Notes: generated from the sequence alone by a model not told the origin. A stretch of 64,000 bases of DNA from Pseudarthrobacter sp. C4D7 (GCF_013359725.1 NZ_JABFMW010000015.1:1-64000); one strand, 5' to 3'; counted from the first letter of the stretch, positions 6,791 through 16,144 are shown. A program made the numbers and translations.

Positions 6791-8890
6791 CTATTGGCCG
6801 GCCAGCAAGTACACCGTGGTGCCGTCAATGCTCTGCGCCTGGAAATTTCCGGCCACCCACGTAGCGATCCGGGAGGCTGCGTCCGAGCCGCTGGTGGCAC
6901 GCATGGTCCCGCCCGCGATGAAGTAATGGATCTTCCCTTGGGCTACCAGGTCCTGGAACTGCGCCAGCGTGGGGGAGGGGTCTGTGCAGTTGAAGCCGCC
7001 CACTGCCATGACCGGCAGCTCCGTTGCCAGTTGGTAGCCTGCAGCGTTGTTCGCACCCACAACCGCTGCAGCCCAGGTGTAGCGCGGCGCGTCGGTCTTG
7101 AGCGCAGTGACCAGGCTGGCCGACGGCGTGGGCGCACCCAGGAGGCCGCCCATGCCGCCCCCGCCACCCGTGAACCCGGTACCGCCCTGGCTGCGCGGCT
7201 GGCGGAAGCCCTGGGCGGCGCTGCCCGCGCCATTCGGACCGGACCCGATCCGGCTGTTCCGGGCACCGGCGGGAGCGCCGGCCGCCGCCGCCCCGAATCC
7301 GGAGGTGGGTCCCGCGCTGACGATTGCTCCACTGTGCGCCATCGATGCCGTGGAGACGGAGAAGGCCAATGGGCCGGCGAGCGACGCAGCAACGGCAAGC
7401 GCCGCCGTCGTCCGTTGGAGGGAAGTCCTTTGGATGGAACCAATGCCCGGGAGCCCGTTCAAGCCCGCTCCCGCCGCCGCGGCCAGGCCGGCTACGAGCA
7501 CCAGCCAGCGCAGCCACGGACCATAGGCCGATGTGGTGCCCAGCAGGAAGAACGCGGTGAGGGCTGCCGCGGCCACGGCCAAGGAGAGCAACATGCCGGC
7601 GGCCAGTTGCTGCCTGCGCTGCCACAGCAGCACTGAGCCCAGGCCGGTGAGCCCGGCGATTCCGGGAGCAAGCGCCACCGCGTAGTAGGGGTGGATGATG
7701 CCGGCCATGAAGCTGAACACCAGGCCGGTCACCAGTACCCAGGAGCCCCAGGCCAGCACTGACGCACGCACCGGATCGGTCCGCGGTGCCCGCCGGCCCA
7801 CCCACAGCAGGCCGATCGCGAGGATCAGGGCGGAGGGCAGCAGCCAGGCGATTTGGCCACCGAACTCGTTGTTGAACATCCGGAACAGGCCGGGAACGCC
7901 CCAGCCGTTACCACCGCCCACGCTGCCCGTTTCGTCGCCCGTCAGCCGGCCCAGGCCGTTGTAGCCAAGGGTCAGTTCCAGGATGGAGTTGTCCTGCGAG
8001 CCGCCGATATAGGGCCGCATTCCGGCGGGTGTCAGCTCCACAGCCGCGAGCCACCAGCCCGCGGACACCACCATCGCAGCGCCGGCCGCGGCCAGCCGCA
8101 GGAGCCGCCGGCCCGGCCGTCCGGGCCCCGCCACCAGGTAGGCCAGGGCGAACCCGGGAACCACCAGCAGGACCTGCAGTTGCTTGGCCAGGAAGCCGAA
8201 GCCCAGGAACGCACCGGCCAGCAGGAGCCAGCGCAGCCGGTCCTCCTGGATTGCACGGATGACCGCGTACCCGGCCGCCATCATGAGCAGCACCAGCAGG
8301 GCGTCAGGGTTGTTGAACCGGAACATCAGCGTGGCCACCGGGGTCAGTGCCAGCACCGCTGCCCCCAGCAAGCCCGCACGGTGGGCAAGAGTGGCATTCC
8401 CGGTGGCCTGCGCCGCGCTCCTGCGGACGGACAGATAGAGCAGCCAGGCGGTGCCTACGCCCATCAGCGCCTGCGGCACCAGGATGCTCCACGGATTCAG
8501 CCCAAAAAGCCGGACCGATAGGCCCATGATCCACAGGGAGGCCGGTGGTTTGTCCACCGTGATGGAGTTGGCGGCGTCCGAGGAACCGAAGAACCAGGCA
8601 GTCCAGTCCTGCGACCCTGCCTGGGCCGCAGCGGAGTAGAACGCGTTGGCCCAGCCGGAGGCGCCCAGGTTCCACAGGTACAGCACGGCCGTGGCCGCCA
8701 GCACCGCGGCCAACTCCAGCCGGCGCCGGACGGCCTGGTGGTCCCCGCGGTGGCGCGCGGGGACCGTCCCCGGGTTTCCGGAGGCGCGGACCCTGGAACC
8801 GGCAGCGGAACTTGATGGTCTGGCGCTTGAGGGGACGGCGCTTGACGGGACGGCGTCTGACGGCATGGCGTGTGGGTTACGGCTGGCCAT
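6791..8890 (-). CDS. GT39/ArnT-like polytopic glycosyltransferase (second copy)
   Basis: The 699-residue protein has an N-terminal Ser/Ala/Pro-rich cytosolic tail with a small repeat (SSAVPSSARPSS), about 11-12 transmembrane segments, and a C-terminal extracytoplasmic domain of about 120 residues. The first external loop has TVDKPPASLW, typical of the GT39 family (ArnT and relatives), which transfer a sugar from a polyprenyl-phosphate carrier. A glycine-rich segment (GGGGGMGG) leads into the last domain, which ends in PTLAQFQDLVAQGKIHYFI. It is a diverged copy of the gene just upstream (6-nt gap), suggesting tandem duplication. The acceptor is unknown; wall polymer, lipoglycan or protein are options. 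Confidence 0.88.
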   Translation of the reverse strand: MASRNPHAMPSDAVPSSAVPSSARPSSSAAGSRVRASGNPGTVPARHRGDHQAVRRRLELAAVLAATAVLYLWNLGASGWANAFYSAAAQAGSQDWTAWFFGSSDAANSITVDKPPASLWIMGLSVRLFGLNPWSILVPQALMGVGTAWLLYLSVRRSAAQATGNATLAHRAGLLGAAVLALTPVATLMFRFNNPDALLVLLMMAAGYAVIRAIQEDRLRWLLLAGAFLGFGFLAKQLQVLLVVPGFALAYLVAGPGRPGRRLLRLAAAGAAMVVSAGWWLAAVELTPAGMRPYIGGSQDNSILELTLGYNGLGRLTGDETGSVGGGNGWGVPGLFRMFNNEFGGQIAWLLPSALILAIGLLWVGRRAPRTDPVRASVLAWGSWVLVTGLVFSFMAGIIHPYYAVALAPGIAGLTGLGSVLLWQRRQQLAAGMLLSLAVAAAALTAFFLLGTTSAYGPWLRWLVLVAGLAAAAGAGLNGLPGIGSIQRTSLQRTTAALAVAASLAGPLAFSVSTASMAHSGAIVSAGPTSGFGAAAAGAPAGARNSRIGSGPNGAGSAAQGFRQPRSQGGTGFTGGGGGMGGLLGAPTPSASLVTALKTDAPRYTWAAAVVGANNAAGYQLATELPVMAVGGFNCTDPSPTLAQFQDLVAQGKIHYFIAGGTMRATSGSDAASRIATWVAGNFQAQSIDGTTVYLLAGQ

Positions 8891-8896
8891 GGCGGG

Positions 8897-10972
8897 CTAC
8901 TTGGTGAGCTGGTAGACGGTGGAGTTGCCCACGGTCTGGGCCTGGAAGTTGGCCTGCACCCAGGCGGCCACCTCCGAGTTGCCGCCCCGGCCGCCCATGC
9001 CGCCACCCATGCCGCCGCCCTGGATGAAGTATCCGATCTCACCCTTGGCCACCATGTCCTGGAACTGGGCGAGCGTGGGATAAGGGTCCCCGCCGTTCCA
9101 GCCGCCCAGCGCAATGACATTGGTGTTCGTGGCAAGTTCCAGGCTGGCCGCCTGGCTGGCGCCGGAGACGATCGCGGACCACTTCGTGGTGGTGGCGGAG
9201 AGCAGCGCGGACACGGCGGCATCGGCGGTTCCCTCCCCGGGGCCACCGGCTGAACCAGCCATTCCGTTCGCGGGGTCAAAACCATTCGCCGGGTCAAGCC
9301 TGTCCGCTCCGGCGGCGGCGTCCGTGCCCTCGGTGCGGTCCCCGCGGAAACCGGCAGCCCGGTTTCCAAAACCGCCTGCCGGGGACCCCGCGGGCCCCGA
9401 CGTCGGAATGGAGCCTGAATGCGCGGTTGCTGCGGTGGCGATGGTCCACGCACCGGAACCAAGCCCACCGGCAAGGAGGGATATGACGACGACGGCGGAA
9501 GCGCCCGCGCGTCGGAACCGTCCGGCCGTGCCGCGGCTGTCGACGCGGAGCAGGATCGCGGCCGCTGCCAGGACGCCGAGGACGATGACAGCGGTCCGCA
9601 GCCAGGGGAGCCAGGACGCGTCGCGGCCCAGGAGGACAGCCGACCAGATCGAGGTCCCCAGGACCGTCACGGCCAGGACGATCCTGGCCGGCCAGTAAGC
9701 TCGTCCGCGCCACAGTTCCACGGCGCCGGTTCCCACCACGGCCGCGATCGCCGGTGCCAGCGCCACGGAGTAGTAGGGGTGGACAATGCCGCTCATGAAG
9801 CTGAACACCCCGGCGGTCACCAGGAGCCAGCCGCCCCACAGGATCAGCGATGCGCGGCTCATGGAGGTGCGGGCCTCCCGCCTGGTGAACCAGAGCCCCG
9901 CCACCAGCAGGACCAGGGCGGCGGGCAGCATCCAGGACACTTCGCCGCCAAAACTCGTGCCAAACATCCGCAACAGGCCCGCCGACCCGCCGAACCCACT
10001 GTTCCCGCCGCCGAAACCGCCGCCGGGACCACCGGCCGCCCCCCCTGCGCCGCCGCCCGGCATGCCCTCACCTGAACCGGTGATGCGGGCCAGGCCGTTG
10101 TAGCCGAAGGTCAGTTCCAGGAAACTGTTGGTGGTGGAGCCGGCCATGTACGGCCGGGCAGAAGCCGGCGTCAGCTGGAATAAGGCAACGTAGCTGCCGG
10201 CCACCACAAGAATGCCTCCCAGCGCGCACATGAGGTGCGCCAGCCGGCGGCCTATCGACGTGGGTGCCGCCCACAGGTAGGCCAGGCCCAGTGCCGGAAC
10301 GATCAGGAAACCCTGCAGCATCTTGGTGAGGAAGGCCAGGCCGATCACGGCCCCGGCCGCAACAAGCCACCTCCAGCCCGCCCGTTCGATGGCCCGGATG
10401 GTGAAGTATGCCGCCAGCACCAGGCACAGCGTGAGCATGGCGTCGGGGTTGTTGAACTTGAACATGAGCGCGGCCACGGGTGTCAGCGCCAAAGCACCGC
10501 CGGCCAGCAGGCCCGCCGCCGGTCCTGAAACCCGTTTGACTGACAGATAGAGGACGCCGACGGCGGCAACGCCCATGAGTGCCTCTGGCACCAGCATGCT
10601 GAGCGGCGAGAAACCGAAGATGCGGCCCGCGAGGGCCGGAATCCACAGTGCCGCCGGAGGCTTATCGACGGTGATGGCGTTCCCCGCATCAAGTGAACCG
10701 AAGAGGAATGCGGTCCAGTCCTTGGTGCCCGCCTGGATGGCGGCGGCGTAGAACGAGTTCCCGTAACCGGTAGCTGCGAGGTTCCAGAGGTACAGGACCG
10801 CTGTGGCCGCCAGGAGCCCGGCAGCGGACGGGCGTACCCAGCGCGGCTGGTTTCCGAAGGCGTAGCGCTTCCAGCGGGGCGCTGTCTTGTCGGGTGCTGG
10901 CTGGAGGTCCGGGCCGGCAGAAGGGACTGGCGTGCCGGCAGCGTGGCCGGCGGGAGTAATGGTGAAAGTCAT
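8897..10972 (-). CDS. GT39/ArnT-like polytopic glycosyltransferase (first copy)
   Basis: The 691-residue protein has the same plan as its neighbour: short tail, about 12 membrane segments, TVDKPPAALWIP in the first external loop, and a glycine-rich C-terminal linker (GGGMGGGMGGRGG) inside the outer domain, which carries PTLAQFQDMVAKGEIGYFI. The ATG at 10972 overlaps the TGA of the GT2-GtrA gene (ATGA), so translation is coupled; longer starts would run into that gene. A carrier-lipid-linked sugar made by the GT2 enzyme is the natural donor for both GT39 enzymes. This context, rather than sequence, suggests the pathway. Confidence 0.9.
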   Translation of the reverse strand: MTFTITPAGHAAGTPVPSAGPDLQPAPDKTAPRWKRYAFGNQPRWVRPSAAGLLAATAVLYLWNLAATGYGNSFYAAAIQAGTKDWTAFLFGSLDAGNAITVDKPPAALWIPALAGRIFGFSPLSMLVPEALMGVAAVGVLYLSVKRVSGPAAGLLAGGALALTPVAALMFKFNNPDAMLTLCLVLAAYFTIRAIERAGWRWLVAAGAVIGLAFLTKMLQGFLIVPALGLAYLWAAPTSIGRRLAHLMCALGGILVVAGSYVALFQLTPASARPYMAGSTTNSFLELTFGYNGLARITGSGEGMPGGGAGGAAGGPGGGFGGGNSGFGGSAGLLRMFGTSFGGEVSWMLPAALVLLVAGLWFTRREARTSMSRASLILWGGWLLVTAGVFSFMSGIVHPYYSVALAPAIAAVVGTGAVELWRGRAYWPARIVLAVTVLGTSIWSAVLLGRDASWLPWLRTAVIVLGVLAAAAILLRVDSRGTAGRFRRAGASAVVVISLLAGGLGSGAWTIATAATAHSGSIPTSGPAGSPAGGFGNRAAGFRGDRTEGTDAAAGADRLDPANGFDPANGMAGSAGGPGEGTADAAVSALLSATTTKWSAIVSGASQAASLELATNTNVIALGGWNGGDPYPTLAQFQDMVAKGEIGYFIQGGGMGGGMGGRGGNSEVAAWVQANFQAQTVGNSTVYQLTK

Positions 10973-12315
10973 GATGCTGCCGTTTCTGTGGAAGTGGTGG
11001 CGTCCGGGGTGTTGGTGTTGTCGGCGGCGCCCCGGAAGACCCAAAGCCGGAACAGCAGGAAGCGCACGGCCGTGGCCGCAAGGTTCGCCCCCACGACGGT
11101 GAGGACTTCCACCCACCGGTCAGGCGTCGTCGTCCGGTGCACCAGGGCAAGCGCCCCGGACGTGAGGGCCAGGCCGATGCCGAACACGATCAGCCCCTCG
11201 AAGTGGTGCCGGACCGGGTTGCCGCCCTGGATCCCGAAGGTGAAGCGCCGGTTAGCTCCGGTGTTGGCCACGGCGGTGACCAGCAGGGCCAGGAAGTTGG
11301 CCAGCTGAGGGTCCATGGAACCGCGGCAGAACAGGAAGATCAGCAGGTAGGCCAGCGTTGAGGCGGCGCCAATGGCGGCGAACCGGACCAGTTGGCCGAA
11401 GAGGCTGCCCCGGCGGGTCTGCTCGCCGGACCGCGACCAGGCGGGAAGCGGACCCCGTGCCAGGGCCGCACGCAGCTCTGGAACCGGGATGCGGCCATAA
11501 ACCAGGTCGCGGGTGAGCCGTGCCATGCCGCGGACGTCGGCCAGCGCCGTGCGGACCACGTCCACGCTGGAATCGGGATCATCGATCCAGTCCACGGGGA
11601 CTTCATGGACGCGCAGGCCGCAGCGTTCGGCCAGGACCAGCAACTCGGTGTCGAAGAACCAGGAGTTGTCCACGGTATAGGGGAGGATCTGCTGTGCGAC
11701 GTCGGCCCGGATGGCCTTGAACCCGCACTGGGCATCACTGAACCGCGCAGCCATCAGGGAGTGGAGCAGCAGGTTGTAGCCGCGCGAAATGAACTCCCGT
11801 TTGGGCCCGCGGACAACCCGGGAATTGCGGGTCAGCCGGGTGCCGATGGCCAGGTCGGAATGCCCGGAAATAAGGGGTGCCAGCAATGGGGGCAGCGCCG
11901 CCAGGTCGGTGGAGAGGTCCACGTCCATGTAGGCCAGGACGGGGGACGGGGAGGCGAGCCACACTTTGCGCAGCGCGTTCCCGCGGCCCTTCTCGTCCAG
12001 GTGGACCACCGTGACCTCGGGGAACTCCCGGGCCAGCCGCTCGGCCACCTTCAAGGTTCCGTCCGTGCTGGCATTGTCCGCCACCGTGATCCGGAAACTG
12101 TGCGGAAAGGTGTCACGCAGGTGTGCGTGGAGCCTGCGGAGGCATTCCTCAAGGTCGCGCTCCTCGTTGAAGACGGGGATGGTGACATCAAGGACGGGGA
12201 CGGCGGTCCGCGTATCAACGGGGGCGCGCCGCGGGGAGCGTCCCCGGGCAGGCGTGCCCGGCGGTGCCACCGCGGCGTCCTGCACGGTTCCTGAAGTGGA
12301 GTCGGTGAGCGTCAT
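10969..12315 (-). CDS. bifunctional GT2 glycosyltransferase / GtrA-like membrane protein
   Basis: The 448-residue fusion begins with a GT2 domain of the dolichyl/polyprenyl-phosphate sugar synthase type: VTIPVFNEERDLEECL near residue 45, ADNASTDGT near 78, and the metal-binding MDVDLSTDL near 130. After about residue 310 comes a GtrA domain with four membrane segments (FAAIGAASTLAYLLI to RFLLFRLWVF). Together they would load a sugar on a polyprenyl phosphate and move the product across the membrane, feeding the two GT39 enzymes downstream. A CCACCTGTGAC box and an 8-bp hairpin lie in the 86-bp gap before it, so it may have its own promoter controlled by the adjacent two-component system. Confidence 0.9.
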   Translation of the reverse strand: MTLTDSTSGTVQDAAVAPPGTPARGRSPRRAPVDTRTAVPVLDVTIPVFNEERDLEECLRRLHAHLRDTFPHSFRITVADNASTDGTLKVAERLAREFPEVTVVHLDEKGRGNALRKVWLASPSPVLAYMDVDLSTDLAALPPLLAPLISGHSDLAIGTRLTRNSRVVRGPKREFISRGYNLLLHSLMAARFSDAQCGFKAIRADVAQQILPYTVDNSWFFDTELLVLAERCGLRVHEVPVDWIDDPDSSVDVVRTALADVRGMARLTRDLVYGRIPVPELRAALARGPLPAWSRSGEQTRRGSLFGQLVRFAAIGAASTLAYLLIFLFCRGSMDPQLANFLALLVTAVANTGANRRFTFGIQGGNPVRHHFEGLIVFGIGLALTSGALALVHRTTTPDRWVEVLTVVGANLAATAVRFLLFRLWVFRGAADNTNTPDATTSTETAAS

Positions 12316-12324
12316 GCATCAACA

Positions 12325-12359
12325 GTGGCGCCGCCGTATTTGTGGGCTTTAGGCGCCAC
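12325..12359. other. 8-bp inverted repeat between kinase and GT2 genes
   Basis: GTGGCGCC at 12325-12332 pairs with GGCGCCAC at 12352-12359 around a 19-base loop. It may be a weak terminator for the kinase transcript or part of the GT2 leader. It ends inside the CCACCTGTGAC box. Confidence 0.35.
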
Positions 12360-12366
12360 CTGTGAC
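12356..12366. promoter_or_regulatory. PhoP-like box CCACCTGTGAC before GT2
   Basis: The same 11-mer occurs at 14725-14735 before the response-regulator gene. Read on the minus strand it contains GTCACAGG, close to the TCACAGC half-site known for M. tuberculosis PhoP. It is the only such box between the kinase stop and the GT2 start. Confidence 0.5.
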
Positions 12367-12401
12367 GTGCCTGTGCATGTCAGGGCCGGGTGGATCCTTC
12401 G

Positions 12402-13895
12402 TCAGGATACGGCAGAGCCGGCTGCCGGGAGGCGGACCGCGAACTCGGTGCGGCCCGGCCGCGAAACCAGTTCCACCGTGCCTCCGTGCGCCCGGACGAT
12501 GGAATCCACGATGGACAGCCCCAGGCCAGATGACCCCTCGGAGCCGGGGCCTTCGGCAGCGGAGCGGGCGGCGTCGGCCCTGGTGAAGCGCGAGAAGATG
12601 CTGCCTTGGAACTCGGCCGGGATGCCGGGCCCGTTATCGGTCACCGTGACCACCACGCTTCCGTCGGCCGAGCGCATCACACCGGTCGTCACGGTGGTCC
12701 CCGCCGGCGTGTGTTTCCGGGCGTTGGAGAGCAGGTTGGCCAGCACCTGGTGGAGCTGGGCGGCGTCCCCGCGGACCGTGACCGGCTCCTCGGGCAACTG
12801 AAGCTGCCAGGCGTGGTCCGGGGCCATGACCTTTTCGTCGCTGACGGTTTCCACCACCAGCTGCGTGAGGTCCACATCGGTGGCCTGGGTGGCTTTGCCC
12901 TCGTCCAGCCGCGCCAGCAGCAGCAGGTCCTCCACCAGCGCGGTCATGCGCTCAGACTGGCTTTGGACACGGCCCAGAGACTTCCGGCCGTCTTCGGTCA
13001 GGGGCTCGGTCATGCGCATCAGCTCCGTGTAACCGCGGATGGCAGTCAGCGGTGTCCGGAGTTCGTGGGAGGCGTCGGCAACGAACTGGCGCACCTTGGT
13101 CTCACTCCGCTGCCGGGCCTCCAGCGCGCTGGAGACATTGTCCAGCATGAGGTTCAGGGCGTGGCCAACACTGCCCACCTCAGTGTTGGGATGTGCGGCT
13201 GACGGCGGCACCCGCAGCGCCAGGGCCACCTCGCCGGCATCCAGGGGCAGCTTGGATACTTTGGTTGCTACGTCGGACAGCTGTTCCAGCGGCCGCATGG
13301 TCCGCCTGATCAGGGCAGTGCCGGCCAGCCCGATCACCACCAGGCCGCCGAGCGAAACCAGCACCATGGTCAGGACCAGTGAGGCCTCGGTGTTTTGCTT
13401 CATGGACAACGGCAGCCCGGTGATCACCACGTCACCGTACGGGGTCTCGGTGGCCAGCACGCGGTAGTCGCCTTTGGACAGGTCACGGTCCACGGGCACG
13501 CCATCGCGGGGGAGTGCCTGCAGGGTGGCCACGTCAGCGGAAGTCAGGGACGTCCGGGTGAAGTCGGAGGAAAGGAAGCCGGCTTCCCTGCTGATCTGCC
13601 CGTTCACCACCCGGGCATTGAGGGTTCCCACGCTTTGCCCGCGCGCATCGAGGGGATCGGGACGGCCGGAGGGGTTGCCTTCCGGCGGCCGCCCGCGGGA
13701 CGCCAGTTTCAGCTGGGCATCGAGCTGGTTGGTCAGGACCACATCCATCGAGGCATAACTGGCCACGCCAATGGCGCCTGAAATGGTCACCAGCAGCGCC
13801 ATGGACAGCAGGATCAGGCGGGTACGCAAATGCCAGGTGGCGGGATTGGACCAGGACCGGCCTGCGGGACGGGGGACGCCGGAAAGCGATGACAT
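12402..13895 (-). CDS. sensor histidine kinase, PhoR-like
   Basis: The 497-residue kinase has a first membrane segment at about 28-50, an external sensor region to about 165, a second membrane segment at about 168-192, a HAMP domain, HisKA with the phospho-acceptor in ASHELRTPLTAIRGY (His near 277), and HATPase_c with NLLSNARKH, TDNGPGIP and GLGLSIV. The start at 13895 follows the response-regulator stop by 14 bases; the upstream extension lies inside that gene. It would phosphorylate the regulator next to it. The signal is unknown. Confidence 0.93.
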   Translation of the reverse strand: MSSLSGVPRPAGRSWSNPATWHLRTRLILLSMALLVTISGAIGVASYASMDVVLTNQLDAQLKLASRGRPPEGNPSGRPDPLDARGQSVGTLNARVVNGQISREAGFLSSDFTRTSLTSADVATLQALPRDGVPVDRDLSKGDYRVLATETPYGDVVITGLPLSMKQNTEASLVLTMVLVSLGGLVVIGLAGTALIRRTMRPLEQLSDVATKVSKLPLDAGEVALALRVPPSAAHPNTEVGSVGHALNLMLDNVSSALEARQRSETKVRQFVADASHELRTPLTAIRGYTELMRMTEPLTEDGRKSLGRVQSQSERMTALVEDLLLLARLDEGKATQATDVDLTQLVVETVSDEKVMAPDHAWQLQLPEEPVTVRGDAAQLHQVLANLLSNARKHTPAGTTVTTGVMRSADGSVVVTVTDNGPGIPAEFQGSIFSRFTRADAARSAAEGPGSEGSSGLGLSIVDSIVRAHGGTVELVSRPGRTEFAVRLPAAGSAVS

Positions 13896-13909
13896 GGGTG
13901 TGCGCCTGG

Positions 13910-14650
13910 CTAGTCTGCCGGCTTGATGACATAGCCCGCCCCGCGCACGGTGTGGATCATCGGCGGATGCGTGGCGTCGATCTTCTTGCGCAAGTAGGAA
14001 ATGTACAGTTCCACGATGTTGGCCTGGCCGCCGAAGTCGTAGTCCCACACGTGGTCCAGGATCTGGGCCTTGCTCACAACGCGCTTCGGGTTTTCCATCA
14101 GGTAGCGGAGGAGCTCGAACTGCGTGGCCGTCAGCTGGACGTCCTCACCGGCCCGGGTGACTTCCCTGGTGTCCACATTGAGGACAAGATCGCCCACCAC
14201 CAGCTCGGCGGTGTCCATGGCGGCCACTCCGGAACGCTGGACCAGCCGGTGCAGCCGGAGCAGGACTTCCTCCAGGCTGAAGGGCTTGGTGACATAGTCG
14301 TCCCCGCCGGCGGCCAGGCCCACGATGCGGTCCTGGACGTCGTCCTTGGCCGTCAGGAACAGCGCGGGCACCTCCGGGGCGAAGGCGCGGATCCTGCCCA
14401 GCAGCTCGACGCCGTCGAACCCCGGCAGCATGACATCGAGCACCAGGACGTCGGGGTGGAAGTCCTTGGCGAGCTTAACGGCCGTGGGTCCGTCGCCGGC
14501 CACTGCCACGGACCAGCCGGCCAGGCGCAGGCCCATGCTCATCAGTTCGGAGAGGCTGGGCTCGTCATCGACCACCAGGGCGCGGATGGGGGAACCGTCA
14601 GGGTGGGTGAGCCGGGGAAGGTTGTTGGTCATGGGGTGCGGGGATGCCAT
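13910..14650 (-). CDS. OmpR-family response regulator, PhoP-like
   Basis: The 246-residue protein has a receiver domain with the acidic pair DD at 28-29, the phospho-acceptor Asp72 (VLVLDVMLPGFDG), Thr/Lys of LFLTAKDD and VTKPFSLEEV, followed by a winged helix. Long stretches (ALFLTAKDDVQD, GGDDYVTKPFSLEEV, ILDHVWDYDFGGQ) match the mycobacterial PhoP type from memory. GGAGAG before ATG 14650 favours that start over the internal ATG at 14632. CCTGTGACC/GGTCACAGG elements lie upstream, between it and the divergent membrane protein, so autoregulation and control of the glycosyltransferase operon are likely. Confidence 0.93.
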   Translation of the reverse strand: MASPHPMTNNLPRLTHPDGSPIRALVVDDEPSLSELMSMGLRLAGWSVAVAGDGPTAVKLAKDFHPDVLVLDVMLPGFDGVELLGRIRAFAPEVPALFLTAKDDVQDRIVGLAAGGDDYVTKPFSLEEVLLRLHRLVQRSGVAAMDTAELVVGDLVLNVDTREVTRAGEDVQLTATQFELLRYLMENPKRVVSKAQILDHVWDYDFGGQANIVELYISYLRKKIDATHPPMIHTVRGAGYVIKPAD

Positions 14651-14724
14651 GGGACAACTCTCCGATCTGTCGGTTTGCCGATGCTTTGACGTTGCTGTGT
14701 TCCGGCTGTGAGCTCCAGCCTAGC

Positions 14725-14778
14725 CACCTGTGACCGCGGCCGGGTGGGTCCAAGGGGAGCCGCGGAGAGGTCACAGGC
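14725..14778. promoter_or_regulatory. PhoP-like inverted boxes between regulator and divergent gene
   Basis: CCTGTGACC at 14728-14736 is the exact inverse of GGTCACAGG at 14770-14778, and GCGG/CCGCGG extends the symmetry inward. The left box is the same 11-mer as at 12356. The pair sits in the divergent region of the response regulator and the 14875 gene, where one regulator could control both. Confidence 0.5.
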
Positions 14779-14874
14779 GGGCGTGGCCGGCCGCACAGCC
14801 CCTGCACAGCAAAGCGGCAGAGCCTGTTGGGACAGCAGCACCAATACCAACAGCACAACATCTTGGAGATCGCC

Positions 14875-15846
14875 ATGGAACAGCAGGACAACAGCCGCGC
14901 GGGATCAACGGGCCACGACGGCAGGGTGGACCCGTCCGCAGCAGGCCGGGAGCAGAAGGACGGCCCGGCTCCCGTGTGGGAAGGCCAGGGCGGTTCCGCC
15001 GAGCAGGAGCCGGTGGCCGGCGGCCAAGCGCCGCGGGGCCAGTCGCCCTGGGAACGGAACCCGCAGGGGCAGCCGGCCCAAGGAGGGGGCGCCCCTACTC
15101 CCGGTTCGCCTTCCCCGGGGTGGGGTACGACGTCGGCACCGGGCCAGGTGCCCGGCCCCGGCACCGGGTGGGGCGCGCCGCAGCAGTATGCACCCGGCAC
15201 TCCGCCCCGGGCCGGTAAGGGGAACTGGACCGCGAAGAAGAGTGCGCTGGTGGGCGGCGTCGCGGTGGTTGTGGCCGCCGCAGCCGGTGCCGGCGCCTAT
15301 GCTGCCGGGAACGGGGCGGCGGCAGCGAACAACGCCCAAGGCATGGATGCCGCGGGCCAGTTCGGTCCGGGCAGCCAGGGCGGCGTGACAGGCCCGAATG
15401 GCCAAAGCGGCGTGGACGGCCGCGGATCGGCAGGCGGCATGGGGATGGATGGTGGACCTGGCGGGCTGGGGATGGGATCCGCCGGGCTTAACGCGGCCGT
15501 CCATTCCGAATATGTCGTCCTCGACGGCTCCAACTACGTCACCATGGCCGGCCAGGCCGGTACCGTCACGGAGATCTCGGACACGTCCATGACCGTAAAG
15601 AGCGAGGACGGGTTCACCCGGACGTACCAGGTGGCATCGGACGTGCAGGTCATCCAGATGGGGGAGGGGATGCGGCAGCGGGGCGGAAACTCCGCCGGCG
15701 GCACCACCGGCATGTCCAGCGTGGCCACCGGCGCCAGCGTCCGCGTGACGGCCCTGAAGAATTCAGACACCTACGTGGCAGAGACCATCCAGCTGGCGGC
15801 AGCGGCCACTGCCACGACCCCCGGCGCCGGTACCAGCAGCAACTGA
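14875..15846 (+). CDS. single-pass membrane-anchored Gly/Gln-rich protein with C-terminal beta domain
   Basis: No family is firmly recognised. The 323-residue protein has a Gln/Gly/Pro-rich cytosolic region (1-120), one membrane segment near 125-145 (LVGGVAVVVAAAAGAGAYAAG), a glycine-rich linker (about 155-205), and a C-terminal domain (GQAGTVTEISDTSMTVKSED, DVQVIQM, VRVTALK) that resembles the short OB-like beta domain of DUF5666-type proteins. The start at ATG 14875 follows GGAG at good spacing; the longer frame from 14827 lacks a ribosome site. It diverges from the PhoP-like gene with shared boxes between, so it is a probable target of that system. Confidence 0.8.
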   Translation: MEQQDNSRAGSTGHDGRVDPSAAGREQKDGPAPVWEGQGGSAEQEPVAGGQAPRGQSPWERNPQGQPAQGGGAPTPGSPSPGWGTTSAPGQVPGPGTGWGAPQQYAPGTPPRAGKGNWTAKKSALVGGVAVVVAAAAGAGAYAAGNGAAAANNAQGMDAAGQFGPGSQGGVTGPNGQSGVDGRGSAGGMGMDGGPGGLGMGSAGLNAAVHSEYVVLDGSNYVTMAGQAGTVTEISDTSMTVKSEDGFTRTYQVASDVQVIQMGEGMRQRGGNSAGGTTGMSSVATGASVRVTALKNSDTYVAETIQLAAAATATTPGAGTSSN

Positions 15847-16144
15847 CGGCTGGCCGGAACGATGCGCGGACAGTCCTGCCTCCGGCTCAGCGGCGTGTGG
15901 CGGCAAAAAATCTGCTGGCGGCAGGGCAACGGTTGGACACGGCATATGTCCACGGAGCGGATTCCACGTCAAACGGTTGAATTTCGGACTCATTCGACAA
16001 ACTGAGCTTTTATCGAAGTTAATTCTAAAAAATGACGTGATCAGGCCGTATGCCGATCCAGGCGTCCGCGATCTTCCCCGGTTCCGAAATAGTGACATGC
16101 GGCACAAAATTGGATTTCGTCTCACAATGCGGACGATTCGGTCC
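15847..16144. other. long AT-rich leader region without a supported gene
   Basis: This is the first part of the 567-bp gap before the winged-helix gene. From about 15970 to 16050 the sequence is markedly AT-rich (for example TTAATTCTAAAAAATG), unlike the rest of the window. No ORF with a credible start is seen. A GCCGGA/TCCGGC inverted pair at 15853-15887 may end the upstream transcript. The AT-rich part probably holds binding sites or an upstream promoter. Confidence 0.5.
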
